DNA from: Flavobacteriaceae bacterium UBA6231
GTDB lineage: Bacteria; Bacteroidota; Bacteroidia; Flavobacteriales; Flavobacteriaceae
Assembly: GCA_002441545.1 (NCBI GenBank)
Contig: DJWL01000199.1
Span: 50,527-110,084 of the forward strand
DNA: 59,558 bases
Direction: 5' to 3'
In this document: in pieces, positions 35,236 to 44,380 of the stretch
How the letters are laid out: every line of letters starts with the position of its first letter
Position numbering within the stretch: position 1 is the first letter of the stretch
Notes under the pieces: model-generated
The model's input: the letters and a program-made list of their open reading frames with translations, nothing else
Databases searched by the model: none
What the model was told of the DNA's origin: nothing
Translations under genes and position numbers: made by a program

Positions 35236-36354
35236 TTAAATGATTGTGGACTGTCCTAAATGTATGTTTGTAAAGTTTAAGTTTGTTTCTTCAGGGTTAT
35301 TAATAAAATCTTCAATAAAATCGCCAACCTTACTTGTTGAAATATTATCATATTTGGTGTTTAAATCTGGTGTGGTTATATGAAGGTTTAAAGATTTATC
35401 AATGGCTTTTCTTACTAAGGCTGCTTCTTCTAATAATCCAAAATGTTCAAGTAACATGGCAGCAGATAAAATAGATGCTATTGGGTTTGCAATACCTTTG
35501 TCAGTAGCTTTTGAATACGCACCATGAATTGGTTCAAACATAGAATATTTTGAACCTAAAGAGGACGATGCTAATAAGCCAATAGAACCTACAATAACAC
35601 TGGCTTCTTCAGAAAGAATATCGCCAAACATATTTTCTGTTAAAATAACATCAAATTGTCTAGGGTTAACCACCAATTGTTTGGCCGCATTATCAATGTA
35701 CAAAAAGTCTAAAGTTACATCTGGATATTGCGGAGCAAGTTCTAGTATTACTTTACGCCAAAGTCTGGAACTTTCAAGAACATTAGCTTTATCAACTAAA
35801 GTTATTTTTCGTTTTCTTGATTGAGCTGCTTTAAATGCTAAATGTGATATGCGTTCTATTTCAAATCGGGTGTATCTACAGATATCAGATGCTGTATTAC
35901 CATCAGCACTTAATGTTTTTTCACCAAAGTAAATACCACTTGTTAGTTCTCTGTAAATAACAATATCAGCATCTTTTATAAATTTTTTCTTAAGCGAAGA
36001 TTTTTCTAAAAGGTCTTCATAAGCTACTATTGGTCTTATGTTAGCAAATAAATCAAGTTCTTTCCTCAAATTTAAAAGGCCTTGCTCTGGTCTTACTTTT
36101 GCAGTAGGATCAAAATTGTATTTATGTTCTCCAATAGCGCCAAATAAAACTGTGTCTGCATTTTTACATAAATTAATTGTTTCGTTTGGTAAAGCAACTC
36201 CTGTTTTAGAAATAGCTACACCGCCAATTAAACCATATTCAAAAGTAAATATGTGGCCAAATTCCATAGCTATGGCTTTCAAAACCTTTACAGCTTGTGC
36301 TATAACTTCTGGACCAATTCCATCACCTGGTAAAACAGCTATATGTAATTTCAT
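35236..36354 (-). CDS. leuB: 3-isopropylmalate dehydrogenase
   Basis: 372 aa. N-terminal AVLPGDGIGPEVIAQAVKVL and the substrate/Mg region with TENMFGDILSEEASVIVGSIG near residue 240. It oxidatively decarboxylates 3-isopropylmalate in leucine synthesis. It follows leuA by 18 bp on the minus strand. The isomerase genes leuC and leuD, usually adjacent in relatives, are not in the window. Confidence 0.97.
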   Translation of the reverse strand: MKLHIAVLPGDGIGPEVIAQAVKVLKAIAMEFGHIFTFEYGLIGGVAISKTGVALPNETINLCKNADTVLFGAIGEHKYNFDPTAKVRPEQGLLNLRKELDLFANIRPIVAYEDLLEKSSLKKKFIKDADIVIYRELTSGIYFGEKTLSADGNTASDICRYTRFEIERISHLAFKAAQSRKRKITLVDKANVLESSRLWRKVILELAPQYPDVTLDFLYIDNAAKQLVVNPRQFDVILTENMFGDILSEEASVIVGSIGLLASSSLGSKYSMFEPIHGAYSKATDKGIANPIASILSAAMLLEHFGLLEEAALVRKAIDKSLNLHITTPDLNTKYDNISTSKVGDFIEDFINNPEETNLNFTNIHLGQSTII

Positions 36355-36372
36355 TTACTTTAAAATATTTTT

Positions 36373-37548
36373 TTATGCTGAAATAATTTCTTTATAAACT
36401 TTACTCGATTCTATAATTTGATGAATATCAGAATCATCTATTTCTTTCTTTTTGTCAGCAAAATCTAAAAAGTTAGAATAAATCTCGTCTAACTGTAATT
36501 TGGTTAATTCATAACCAATGTTTTTTGCTCTATAAGCCAATGCAGCTCTTCCGCTTCTAGCAGTAAGCACAATGGACGATTCTGTTACACCAACATCTTT
36601 TGGGTCAATAATTTCATAAGTTTCGCGATTTTTTATCACACCATCTTGATGAATTCCAGAACTATGAGCAAATGCATTAGCACCAACAATTGCTTTGTTT
36701 GGTTGTGTGTAAATACCCATACTATCAGACACTAATTGGCTAATGCCATAAAGCATTTCTGTTTTAATATTAGTATCTAAATTAAGGTAAGGATGTTGTT
36801 TTAAAATCATTACCACTTCTTCAAGAGCAGTATTTCCTGCACGTTCACCAATACCATTAATGGTACACTCAATTTGTCTGGCACCGTTAATAACACCTTC
36901 AATTGAGTTTGCCGTTGCTAATCCTAAATCGTTGTGGCAATGGCACGATAAAATGGCTTTATCAATACCTTTAACGTTTTCTCTTAAATATTTAATTTTA
37001 GCACCATATTCATGGGGTAAACAATATCCTGTTGTGTCTGGAATATTAAGCACAGTTGCACCGGCTTTAATGACTGTTTCGCAAACTCTTGCTAAAAATT
37101 CATTATCCGTTCTTCCTGCATCTTCTGCATAAAATTCAACATCTTCAACAAAGGATTTTGCATACCTAACAGCGTCAAAAGCGCGTTTTAAAATGTCTTC
37201 ACGATTGGATTTAAACTTAAATTTAATATGCGAATCAGAAGTTCCAATACCAGTGTGAATTCTAGGTTTTTTAGCGTATTTTAAAGCTTCTGCAGCTACT
37301 TTTATATCATTTTCAACAGATCTTGTAAGTCCACAGACTGTTGCGTGTTTAATTAATTTTGAAATTGCTTCTACCGATTTAAAATCACCAGGACTAGATA
37401 CAGGAAAACCAGCTTCAATGATATCAACACCTAAAAAATCGAGTTGTTCTGCAATCACTAATTTCTGTTCTGTATTTAATTTACATCCAGGAACTTGCTC
37501 TCCGTCTCTTAAGGTTGTATCAAAAATTTGTACGTTCTTATCTAACAT
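36373..37548 (-). CDS. leuA: 2-isopropylmalate synthase, short form
   Basis: 391 aa. The catalytic TIM-barrel is intact (FDTTLRDGEQVPGCKLN near residue 9; CHCHNDLGLATANS metal-binding His near residue 200; NGIGERAGNTALEEVVMIL). At 391 aa it ends where the LeuA dimer/allosteric domain (total ~510 aa) would start, so leucine feedback at the usual site should be absent. Homocitrate or citramalate synthase are alternatives on length alone; pairing with leuB supports LeuA. Confidence 0.88.
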   Translation of the reverse strand: MLDKNVQIFDTTLRDGEQVPGCKLNTEQKLVIAEQLDFLGVDIIEAGFPVSSPGDFKSVEAISKLIKHATVCGLTRSVENDIKVAAEALKYAKKPRIHTGIGTSDSHIKFKFKSNREDILKRAFDAVRYAKSFVEDVEFYAEDAGRTDNEFLARVCETVIKAGATVLNIPDTTGYCLPHEYGAKIKYLRENVKGIDKAILSCHCHNDLGLATANSIEGVINGARQIECTINGIGERAGNTALEEVVMILKQHPYLNLDTNIKTEMLYGISQLVSDSMGIYTQPNKAIVGANAFAHSSGIHQDGVIKNRETYEIIDPKDVGVTESSIVLTARSGRAALAYRAKNIGYELTKLQLDEIYSNFLDFADKKKEIDDSDIHQIIESSKVYKEIISA

Positions 37549-37696
37549 TTATTAAAATAAATTTTCTTATTGTAATACGAATGTATATTTTGGTTTCGGA
37601 AATGTAGAATTCATCATGTTTTAATTACGATGTTTAACCTATATTTAATTTATTTAAAATATTGTTTTTCAGTTATTTAATACTAGTTTTACAACT

Positions 37697-39247
37697 ATGA
37701 CAAAAGAACAAAAAGATAATTTGTTTGTGTTAATAAAATCGCTGTCAAAATCAGAAAAAAGGCAGTTTAAGCTTTATGTAGGAAGATTAGGCGTTAATGA
37801 AGACTCAAAGTTTTTAACACTTTTTAATATACTTGAAAAGCTTCCGTTTTATGACGAAACAGCAATTCTTAAAAAAGGAATTGTTAAGAAACAACAATTA
37901 TCAAATTTAAAGGCTCATTTATATAAGCAAATTCTTATTTCCTTAAGGTTAAATCCGTCACACCAAAACATAAGAATTCAAATACGTGAGCAATTAGATT
38001 TTGCCACAATTTTATATCATAAAGGATTATACAAGCAAAGTTTAAAAATATTAGATAAAGCTAAAGGGTTAGCCATTGCCAATGAAGAAAAAAATATTGC
38101 TTATGAAATTGTAGAACTTGAAAAAGTTATTGAATCTCAGTATATTACTAGAAGCATAAGTAGTAGGGCTGATGAATTAACCATTCAAGCAAAAGAGCTA
38201 AGTCAACAAAATGTTTTGGCCAGTAAATTGTCTAATTTATCACTTCAATTATACGGTTTATTTCTCAAAACAGGTTATGTAAAAAATGATAAAGAGAATA
38301 AAAGAGTTACAAAATACTTTAATGACAGAATGCCTAAATGTGACATTAATACATTGGGTTTTCGAGAAAAATTGTGGTTTTTCAAAGCACATTTATGGTA
38401 TAGTTTTTTAACTCAAGATTTTTTATTATGTTATAAATATTCAGCCAAATGGGTGACTTTATTTTATGATAATAAAGATCAAATTGTTTTAAATCCTGTA
38501 TTTTTTCTTAAAGGGAATCATTATTTGTTAGAGTCATTATATTATTTAAGGCATTACGAAAAATTCAAAGAATCACTTCAAAGATTAGAATCTGTAACCA
38601 AAGAAAGTTGGTTCCCGGTTGATGATAATTTAGAAGGGCTTGCATTCTTATATATTTACAATAATAAATTCAATTTACATTTTATTGAAGGTAGCTTTAA
38701 AGAAGGTTTGCCTATGATAGATAAGGTTTTAGAGAATTTAAAAAGCTATCATGACAGAATTGATGAGCATCACATCATGGTGTTTTATTATAAAATTGCA
38801 AGCCTTTATTTTGGAGCAGGAGAAAACAAAAAATGTATTTTCTTTTTAGAAAAAATAATAGATAATAAATCTTTAGAAATGAGGGAGGACTTATTGTGTT
38901 TTGCTAGAATTTTAAATCTTGTAGCACATTATGAGGCTGGTTTAGATTATAATTTGGAAACCCTCATAAAAAGCACTTTTAAGTTTTTAATTAAGATGGA
39001 AGATTTATATGAAGTGCAAAAAGAATTTATTAAGTTTTTAAGAGGTTTGGGCGACATTTATCCGAATGAAGTTAGAGGAGAATTTATTAAACTTCATCAA
39101 AAATTAAAACAATATGAAGATGACCCTTATCAAAACAGGGCATTCTTGTATTTAGATATTATTTCATGGTTAGAATCTAAAATAGAATCAAAACCAATTA
39201 GCATAATCATTAAAGATAAATTTGAAGCAAGTTTATTAAGGAAATAA
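37697..39247 (+). CDS. conserved-looking helical hypothetical protein, TPR-like
   Basis: 516 aa, no signal peptide. It is made of regularly spaced amphipathic helices with TPR-like character (QLDFATILYHKGLYKQSLKILDKA, shown here in part: residues ~97-120). It opens MTKEQKDNLFVLIKSLSKSE. I do not recognise a named family or active site. It is divergent from leuA and precedes the metY riboswitch. A cytoplasmic scaffold or regulator is possible but unsupported. Confidence 0.75.
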   Translation: MTKEQKDNLFVLIKSLSKSEKRQFKLYVGRLGVNEDSKFLTLFNILEKLPFYDETAILKKGIVKKQQLSNLKAHLYKQILISLRLNPSHQNIRIQIREQLDFATILYHKGLYKQSLKILDKAKGLAIANEEKNIAYEIVELEKVIESQYITRSISSRADELTIQAKELSQQNVLASKLSNLSLQLYGLFLKTGYVKNDKENKRVTKYFNDRMPKCDINTLGFREKLWFFKAHLWYSFLTQDFLLCYKYSAKWVTLFYDNKDQIVLNPVFFLKGNHYLLESLYYLRHYEKFKESLQRLESVTKESWFPVDDNLEGLAFLYIYNNKFNLHFIEGSFKEGLPMIDKVLENLKSYHDRIDEHHIMVFYYKIASLYFGAGENKKCIFFLEKIIDNKSLEMREDLLCFARILNLVAHYEAGLDYNLETLIKSTFKFLIKMEDLYEVQKEFIKFLRGLGDIYPNEVRGEFIKLHQKLKQYEDDPYQNRAFLYLDIISWLESKIESKPISIIIKDKFEASLLRK

Positions 39248-39299
39248 GTTTTTTATTATTTTTTTCAAAAAAAATTAGGATTTTAAATATTTCTAACTG

Positions 39300-39307
39300 A
39301 ATATTTG
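39300..39307 (+). promoter_or_regulatory. metY promoter, -7 box AATATTTG
   Basis: One mismatch to TAnnTTTG and identical to the ilv leader box. It lies 30 nt upstream of the SAM riboswitch. Confidence 0.4.
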
Positions 39308-39337
39308 CACTCACAAAGTTCAATAACTTATTGAAAT

Positions 39338-39450
39338 GTTATCAAGAAAGGCGGAGGGATTAGACCCAATGAAGCCTTAGCAACCCTTTACTTGTAAAGA
39401 AGGTGCTAAATTCTACTTAAGCTGTTTATTAACAGATTTAGATAGATAAC
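39338..39450 (+). ncRNA. SAM-I riboswitch (S-box) upstream of metY
   Basis: The P1 helix is GTTATC (39338-39343) / GATAAC (39445-39450). Between them the S-box core is recognisable in order: AAGAAAGGCGGAGGGAT, GACCCAATGAAGCC, TTAGCAACCC and AAGGTGCTAAATTCTAC. Downstream there are AAATTAC/GTAATTT arms and a perfect 16-bp palindrome CATCAAAATTTTGATG (39510-39525), candidates for the expression platform. SAM binding is expected to lower expression of metY and the fused metX-thrA gene. Confidence 0.95.
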
Positions 39451-39575
39451 CAAACGAAATTACTTTATGTAATTTGTATAATTTCTTTTTAACATTTTTC
39501 TATTAAGTACATCAAAATTTTGATGCATTTTGACTTTTGGTTTAATTATTTATTAACTCAAAAAAAATTAGAAAA

Positions 39576-40850
39576 ATGAGTACACAAAAAATCGCAACAA
39601 ACGCATTGCACGCTGGACATGATGTAACTGCTAATGGAGGAACCAGAGCTGTTCCAATTTATCAAACAACGTCGTATGTTTTTAATAATTCAGACCATGC
39701 TGCAAATCTATTTTCCTTAAAAGAGTTAGGGTTTATTTACACAAGGCTTAACAATCCTACAAATCAAATTTTACAAGAACGTTTAGCTGCTATAGAAGGT
39801 GGTATTGGAGCTGTAGTATTTGCATCTGGAACAGCAGCTATTTCTACAGGATTGTTAACGCTTTTAAAAGCAGGTGATCATATAGTAGCCTCTAGCAGTT
39901 TATATGGCGGAACGTATAATTTATTAAAGGTGACCTTACCAAGGTTGGGTATTACAACTACGTTTGTAGATGCCGATAATCCTGATAATTTTGCTAAAGC
40001 AGTACAAGATAATACAAGAGCATTTTTTGTGGAATCTTTAGGAAACCCAAAATTGGATGTGTTAGATTTAGAAGCCATTGCAGTACATTCAAAGGCAGCA
40101 GGCGTACCTTTTATTGTTGATAACACCGTAGCAACACCAGCTCTTTTAAATCCTATAAAACATGGAGCAAATATTGTAATTCATTCATTAACAAAATATA
40201 TTGGTGGACAAGGAACCTCGTTAGGTGGAGCAATTATTGACGCTGGAACTTTTGATTGGGCTAACGGAAAATTCCCAGAGTTTACTGAACCATCAGCTGG
40301 TTATCACGGATTAGTATATCATGAAACATTAGGTGCCGCCGCCTATACTTTTAAATTAATTTTAGAAGGATTACGAGATTTTGGAGGTGCTTTAAGCCCG
40401 TTTAACGCCTTTCAAATCATCCAAGGTTTAGAAACCTTACCAGTTAGAATAAAACAACATAGCGAAAATGCGTTGGAACTAGCCAAATGGCTAGAACAAC
40501 AAGATGAGGTAGCTTGGGTAAATTATCCAGGATTAGAATCTAGTAAATACAAAGCATTGTCTAAAAAGTATTTACCTAAAGGGCAAAGTGGAATCATTAC
40601 CTTTGGTGCAAAAGGAGGTTATGAAGCCGCAAAATCTATTGCAGATAATTCTAAATTATTTTCTTTATTGGCAAATATAGGTGATACAAAATCGCTTATT
40701 ATACATCCTGCAAGTACAACTCACCAACAATTAAGTGATGCTGAACAAGAATCTACAGGGACCACTAAAGATTTGATTAGATTATCAGTTGGAATAGAAG
40801 ATATTGAAGACTTAAAAGCTGATTTAAAAGAAGCTTTTAGTAAAATTTAA
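39576..40850 (+). CDS. metY: O-acetylhomoserine sulfhydrylase
   Basis: 424 aa, PLP enzyme of the Cys/Met family. The PLP Lys is in VIHSLTKYIGGQGTSLGG (near residue 206), with IYTRLNNPTNQILQERLAAIEGG trimmed to its core near residue 52. The ~425 aa length and the GTSLGG insert favour MetY over MetB/MetC. It makes homocysteine from O-acetylhomoserine and sulfide. It lies under a SAM-I riboswitch and directly before the gene that makes its substrate. Confidence 0.95.
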   Translation: MSTQKIATNALHAGHDVTANGGTRAVPIYQTTSYVFNNSDHAANLFSLKELGFIYTRLNNPTNQILQERLAAIEGGIGAVVFASGTAAISTGLLTLLKAGDHIVASSSLYGGTYNLLKVTLPRLGITTTFVDADNPDNFAKAVQDNTRAFFVESLGNPKLDVLDLEAIAVHSKAAGVPFIVDNTVATPALLNPIKHGANIVIHSLTKYIGGQGTSLGGAIIDAGTFDWANGKFPEFTEPSAGYHGLVYHETLGAAAYTFKLILEGLRDFGGALSPFNAFQIIQGLETLPVRIKQHSENALELAKWLEQQDEVAWVNYPGLESSKYKALSKKYLPKGQSGIITFGAKGGYEAAKSIADNSKLFSLLANIGDTKSLIIHPASTTHQQLSDAEQESTGTTKDLIRLSVGIEDIEDLKADLKEAFSKI

Positions 40851-40866
40851 AATAAAAGAATCCATT

Positions 40867-43800
40867 TTGAAAAAAACGTTGCAGCATATTATAGTAAAAG
40901 ATTACATTACCGAAAATAACGTAGTTGTTTCCGAAATAAATTTAAGCTATCAAGTGTTTGGTAAACCTTTGGGTTCAGCTCCTGTAGTATTGGTAAATCA
41001 TGCTTTAACAGGAAATAGTAATGTAGCAGGTGATGATGGTTGGTGGAAGGATTTAATAGGTGAAGATAAAGTTATTGATACTAAACAATACACCGTTTTA
41101 GCATTCAATATTCCAGGAAATGGTTTTGATAGCTTTGTTATAGAAAACTACAAAGATTTTGTGGCTAGAGATATTGCCAAATTATTTTTAATTGGAATTG
41201 AAGAATTACAAATAAAAAAACTTTTTGCAATTATTGGCGGTTCTTTAGGTGGCGGTATTGCCTGGGAAATGGCCGTATTAAACCCAGATATCACAGAGCA
41301 TTTAATTCCAGTGGCAACAGACTGGAAATCTACCGATTGGCTAATTGCTAATTGTCAAATTCAGGAGCAATTCTTGTTGAATTCAAAAAACCCAGTGCAT
41401 GATGCAAGAATGCATGCTATGCTTTGTTACAGAACACCAGAATCTTTTAATGAACGTTTTCAGCGTTCAAAAAACGTCGATTCAGAAATTTTTAATGTTG
41501 AAAGCTGGTTATTGCATCATGGCAAAAAATTGCAAGAGCGTTTTCAGTTATCGGCTTATAAATTAATGAATCAACTTTTAAAAAGTATTGATGTAACTAA
41601 AAACAGGCCAACAGATTTTAATGTTTTAGAAAATATTCATTGTAATATTCATATTATAGGTGTTGATTCAGATTTGTTTTTCACGGCTGAAGAAAATAGG
41701 CAAACACATAAACAATTAGCCGTATCAAATCCTAATGTTACATATAACGAAATCCATTCAGTACATGGGCATGATGCGTTTTTAATGGAATACGAACAAT
41801 TAGAAAAAATAATAGAAGGCATTTTTGAGCCAAATTCTAAAAAAAGAAGAATGAAAGTATTAAAGTTTGGAGGAAAATCTTTAGCAAATGGCGTTGGATT
41901 AAATACCGTTATTTCAATTATTGAAAAGAAAGTAAAGGATGGAGAAAAAATTACTGTAGTGGTATCTGCAAGAGATTCAGCTACTGATGATTTAGAAGCT
42001 ATTTTAAATAAAGCATTAAAAGGAGAGCCTTATAAACAAGATTTAGAAGCATTTAAAGCATATCAGTTAGAACCATCAAAAGAAATCGATTTTTCCAAAG
42101 AGTTTTCAGTTTTAGATAAACTGTTTGAAGGCGTAAGTTTACTAGGCGATTATAGCGAAAAAACTAAAGATGAAGTTTTAGCACAAGGGGAGTTGCTTTC
42201 AGTAAAATTAATTTCAAATGTATTAAATAAAAAAGGAATTAAATCTTCAGCCGTTGATTCAAGAGAATTAATAAAAACCGATGGTAATTTTGGTAATGCA
42301 CAGCCTATTTTGCAATTATCAAAAGATAACATTAAGAACTTTTATAAAAAGAATGGCAGTGATGTTGTGAATATAGTCACAGGCTTTATTGGTTCTAATG
42401 CAAAAAATGAAACCACAACACTTGGCAGAAACGGAAGCAATTACACAGCTGCACTTTTAGCAAATTATTTAGATGCCCAAGAGTTACAAAACTACACCCA
42501 TGTAAATGGTATTTATACAGCAAATCCAGATTTTGTTGAAGATGCTCAAAAAATTAGGGAGTTGTCTTTTAGTGAAGCAAACGAACTTGCTAATTTTGGA
42601 ACCAATGTTTTACATGCAAAAACGATTATTCCGTTAGTTGAAAAAAATATCAGCCTTCGTATTTTAAATACGTTTAATCCAGATGATGAAGGTACATTAA
42701 TAACGGCCAAACCAAACTCAAAAGAAGTAACATCCTTATCGGTTTTAGATAATGTTGCCTTACTAAACTTAGAAGGACGTGGTTTATTAGGAAAAAGTGG
42801 TGTTGATGCCAGAATATTTGGTGCGTTGGCTAACCACAATATTAGTGTAAGTATTATTTCGCAAGGCTCTTCTGAAAGAGGAATTGGTTTAATTATTAAT
42901 GCAAATCAAGCTACTCAAGCTGTTATTGCTTTAGAGCGTGAATTTGAAAAAGATTTTTATTCGCAAGACGTCAATAAAATTGGTGTGGTTGATGATGTTT
43001 CTGTTATTTCAATTATAGGAATTGAGTTAAGTTCATTTCATAAACCATTTAACGCTTTAATAAAAAATCAAATTACACCACTGTTATTTAATAATACGGT
43101 TACAGGAAGAAATGTGAGTTTGGTTGTGAAAAAAAGTCAGTTACATAAAGCCATGAATGTAATTCATGGTGAGATTTTCGGAATTTCAAAGAAAATCAAT
43201 ATTGCCATTTTTGGTCACGGATTAGTTGGAGGCGCGCTTATAAATCAGATTTTAAAGTCTAAAGATGAAATTGAAAAACGAAAAGGTATCAACCTAAACG
43301 TGTTTGCTATTTCTAATTCCAGAAAAATGCTTTTAAATAAAAAAGGAGTCGATAAAAACTGGAAAAAGGATATACAGTCTTCAGCAATAGATAGCTCTAT
43401 ACAAGATGTAATAACTTTTGCAAAAGCACATCATTTAGAAAATTTAATTGCCGTTGATAATACAGCAAGTTCAAATTTTTATAACAACTATATATCTTTA
43501 ATAGAAGCAGGATTTGATTTGGTATCGTCTAACAAGATTGCCAATACTATTTCACATGAATTTTATTCAGATTTGCGTGTTCAGTTAAAAGAAAACAATA
43601 AGCAATATTTATATGAAACTACTGTTGGCGCAGGATTGCCATTGATTGATACGATTAAGTTATTACACGAATCGGGTGAGAATATCACTAGGATTAGAGG
43701 TGTTTTTTCAGGGACATTGAGTTATTTGTTCAATAATTTTTCAGTTCAAGACAAACCATTTAGTGACATTATTCAAGAAACCATTGATAAAGGATTTACC

Positions 43801-44268
43801 GAACCTGATCCAAGAGAAGATTTCTCAGGAAATGATGTCGCAAGAAAATTGTTAATTTTGGCAAGAGAATTAGATTTGCAAAATGAGTTTGAAGATGTGT
43901 CGGTTCAAAATTTAATTCCGGAACAATATCAAAATATTTCGGTTGAAGAGTTTTTGTCTCAATTACATGTTTTAGATGAAGAATTTCAAGCTTTAAAGCA
44001 AGCTCAAAAATCAGGGCATGTGTTACGATATATTGGTGATTTATCAGGAGATTTATCAAAAGAAAAAGGACATTTAGAGGTGAAATTAGTGTCTATTCCT
44101 GAAGATAGTACTTTGGGGCATATTAAAGGAAGTGATGCCATTTTTGAAATATTTACAGAATCTTATGGCGAGCAGCCTATTGTCATTCAAGGAGCAGGAG
44201 CAGGAGCTGAAGTAACTGCACGAGGTGTTTTTGGAGATATTTTAAGGTTATCAAAACATATAAATTAA
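40867..44268 (+). CDS. thrA: fused homoserine O-acetyltransferase-like / aspartokinase / homoserine dehydrogenase
   Basis: 1133 aa, from a TTG start. Residues 1-328 are an alpha/beta hydrolase of the MetX type: NHALTGNSNVAG, nucleophile GGSLGGG, acid in GVDSDLFF, His in VHGHDAFLME. Residues 329-~775 are aspartokinase starting MKVLKFGGKSLANG, with two ACT-like segments (GRGLLGKSGVDARIFGALA). Residues ~777-1133 are homoserine dehydrogenase (NIAIFGHGLVGG; VSSNKIANT). One chain would thus carry the first and third steps of homoserine synthesis plus its acylation. The linker codons are in frame with no stop; an internal start at 41851 could give a separate ThrA. Confidence 0.93.
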   Translation: MKKTLQHIIVKDYITENNVVVSEINLSYQVFGKPLGSAPVVLVNHALTGNSNVAGDDGWWKDLIGEDKVIDTKQYTVLAFNIPGNGFDSFVIENYKDFVARDIAKLFLIGIEELQIKKLFAIIGGSLGGGIAWEMAVLNPDITEHLIPVATDWKSTDWLIANCQIQEQFLLNSKNPVHDARMHAMLCYRTPESFNERFQRSKNVDSEIFNVESWLLHHGKKLQERFQLSAYKLMNQLLKSIDVTKNRPTDFNVLENIHCNIHIIGVDSDLFFTAEENRQTHKQLAVSNPNVTYNEIHSVHGHDAFLMEYEQLEKIIEGIFEPNSKKRRMKVLKFGGKSLANGVGLNTVISIIEKKVKDGEKITVVVSARDSATDDLEAILNKALKGEPYKQDLEAFKAYQLEPSKEIDFSKEFSVLDKLFEGVSLLGDYSEKTKDEVLAQGELLSVKLISNVLNKKGIKSSAVDSRELIKTDGNFGNAQPILQLSKDNIKNFYKKNGSDVVNIVTGFIGSNAKNETTTLGRNGSNYTAALLANYLDAQELQNYTHVNGIYTANPDFVEDAQKIRELSFSEANELANFGTNVLHAKTIIPLVEKNISLRILNTFNPDDEGTLITAKPNSKEVTSLSVLDNVALLNLEGRGLLGKSGVDARIFGALANHNISVSIISQGSSERGIGLIINANQATQAVIALEREFEKDFYSQDVNKIGVVDDVSVISIIGIELSSFHKPFNALIKNQITPLLFNNTVTGRNVSLVVKKSQLHKAMNVIHGEIFGISKKINIAIFGHGLVGGALINQILKSKDEIEKRKGINLNVFAISNSRKMLLNKKGVDKNWKKDIQSSAIDSSIQDVITFAKAHHLENLIAVDNTASSNFYNNYISLIEAGFDLVSSNKIANTISHEFYSDLRVQLKENNKQYLYETTVGAGLPLIDTIKLLHESGENITRIRGVFSGTLSYLFNNFSVQDKPFSDIIQETIDKGFTEPDPREDFSGNDVARKLLILARELDLQNEFEDVSVQNLIPEQYQNISVEEFLSQLHVLDEEFQALKQAQKSGHVLRYIGDLSGDLSKEKGHLEVKLVSIPEDSTLGHIKGSDAIFEIFTESYGEQPIVIQGAGAGAEVTARGVFGDILRLSKHIN

Positions 44269-44270
44269 TT

Positions 44271-44364
44271 GTCAGGTCGAACGCAGTCGAGACCTTTTTA
44301 GTAAAAAATAAAATAAGCCACCAATACACGAATTATATTAATTGAAATTATTCGTGAATTCGTG
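44271..44364. repeat. composite intergenic repeat after thrA
   Basis: Two repeat types lie side by side. GTCAGGTCGAACGCAGTCGA with GAGACC (44271-44294) is a GC-rich block with GGTC/GACC ends. It is followed by CACGAAT (44327-44333) inverted against ATTCGTG (44350-44356), with a second AATTCGTG copy (44357-44364). Both resemble dispersed flavobacterial intergenic repeats. Confidence 0.55.
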
Positions 44365-44380
44365 ACAAAAAAGAAAAAAT

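Noticed and set aside
37567..37617. A 16-codon minus-strand ORF (MMNSTFPKPKYTFVLQ) 20 bp upstream of leuA, considered as a leucine leader peptide.
   Set aside because: It has only one Leu codon and no terminator or competing helix follows.
40867..41850. Treating the MetX-like part as a separate gene from thrA.
   Set aside because: There is no stop codon between residues 328 and 329 and the frame is continuous, so a fusion is the direct reading; an internal start at 41851 remains possible.
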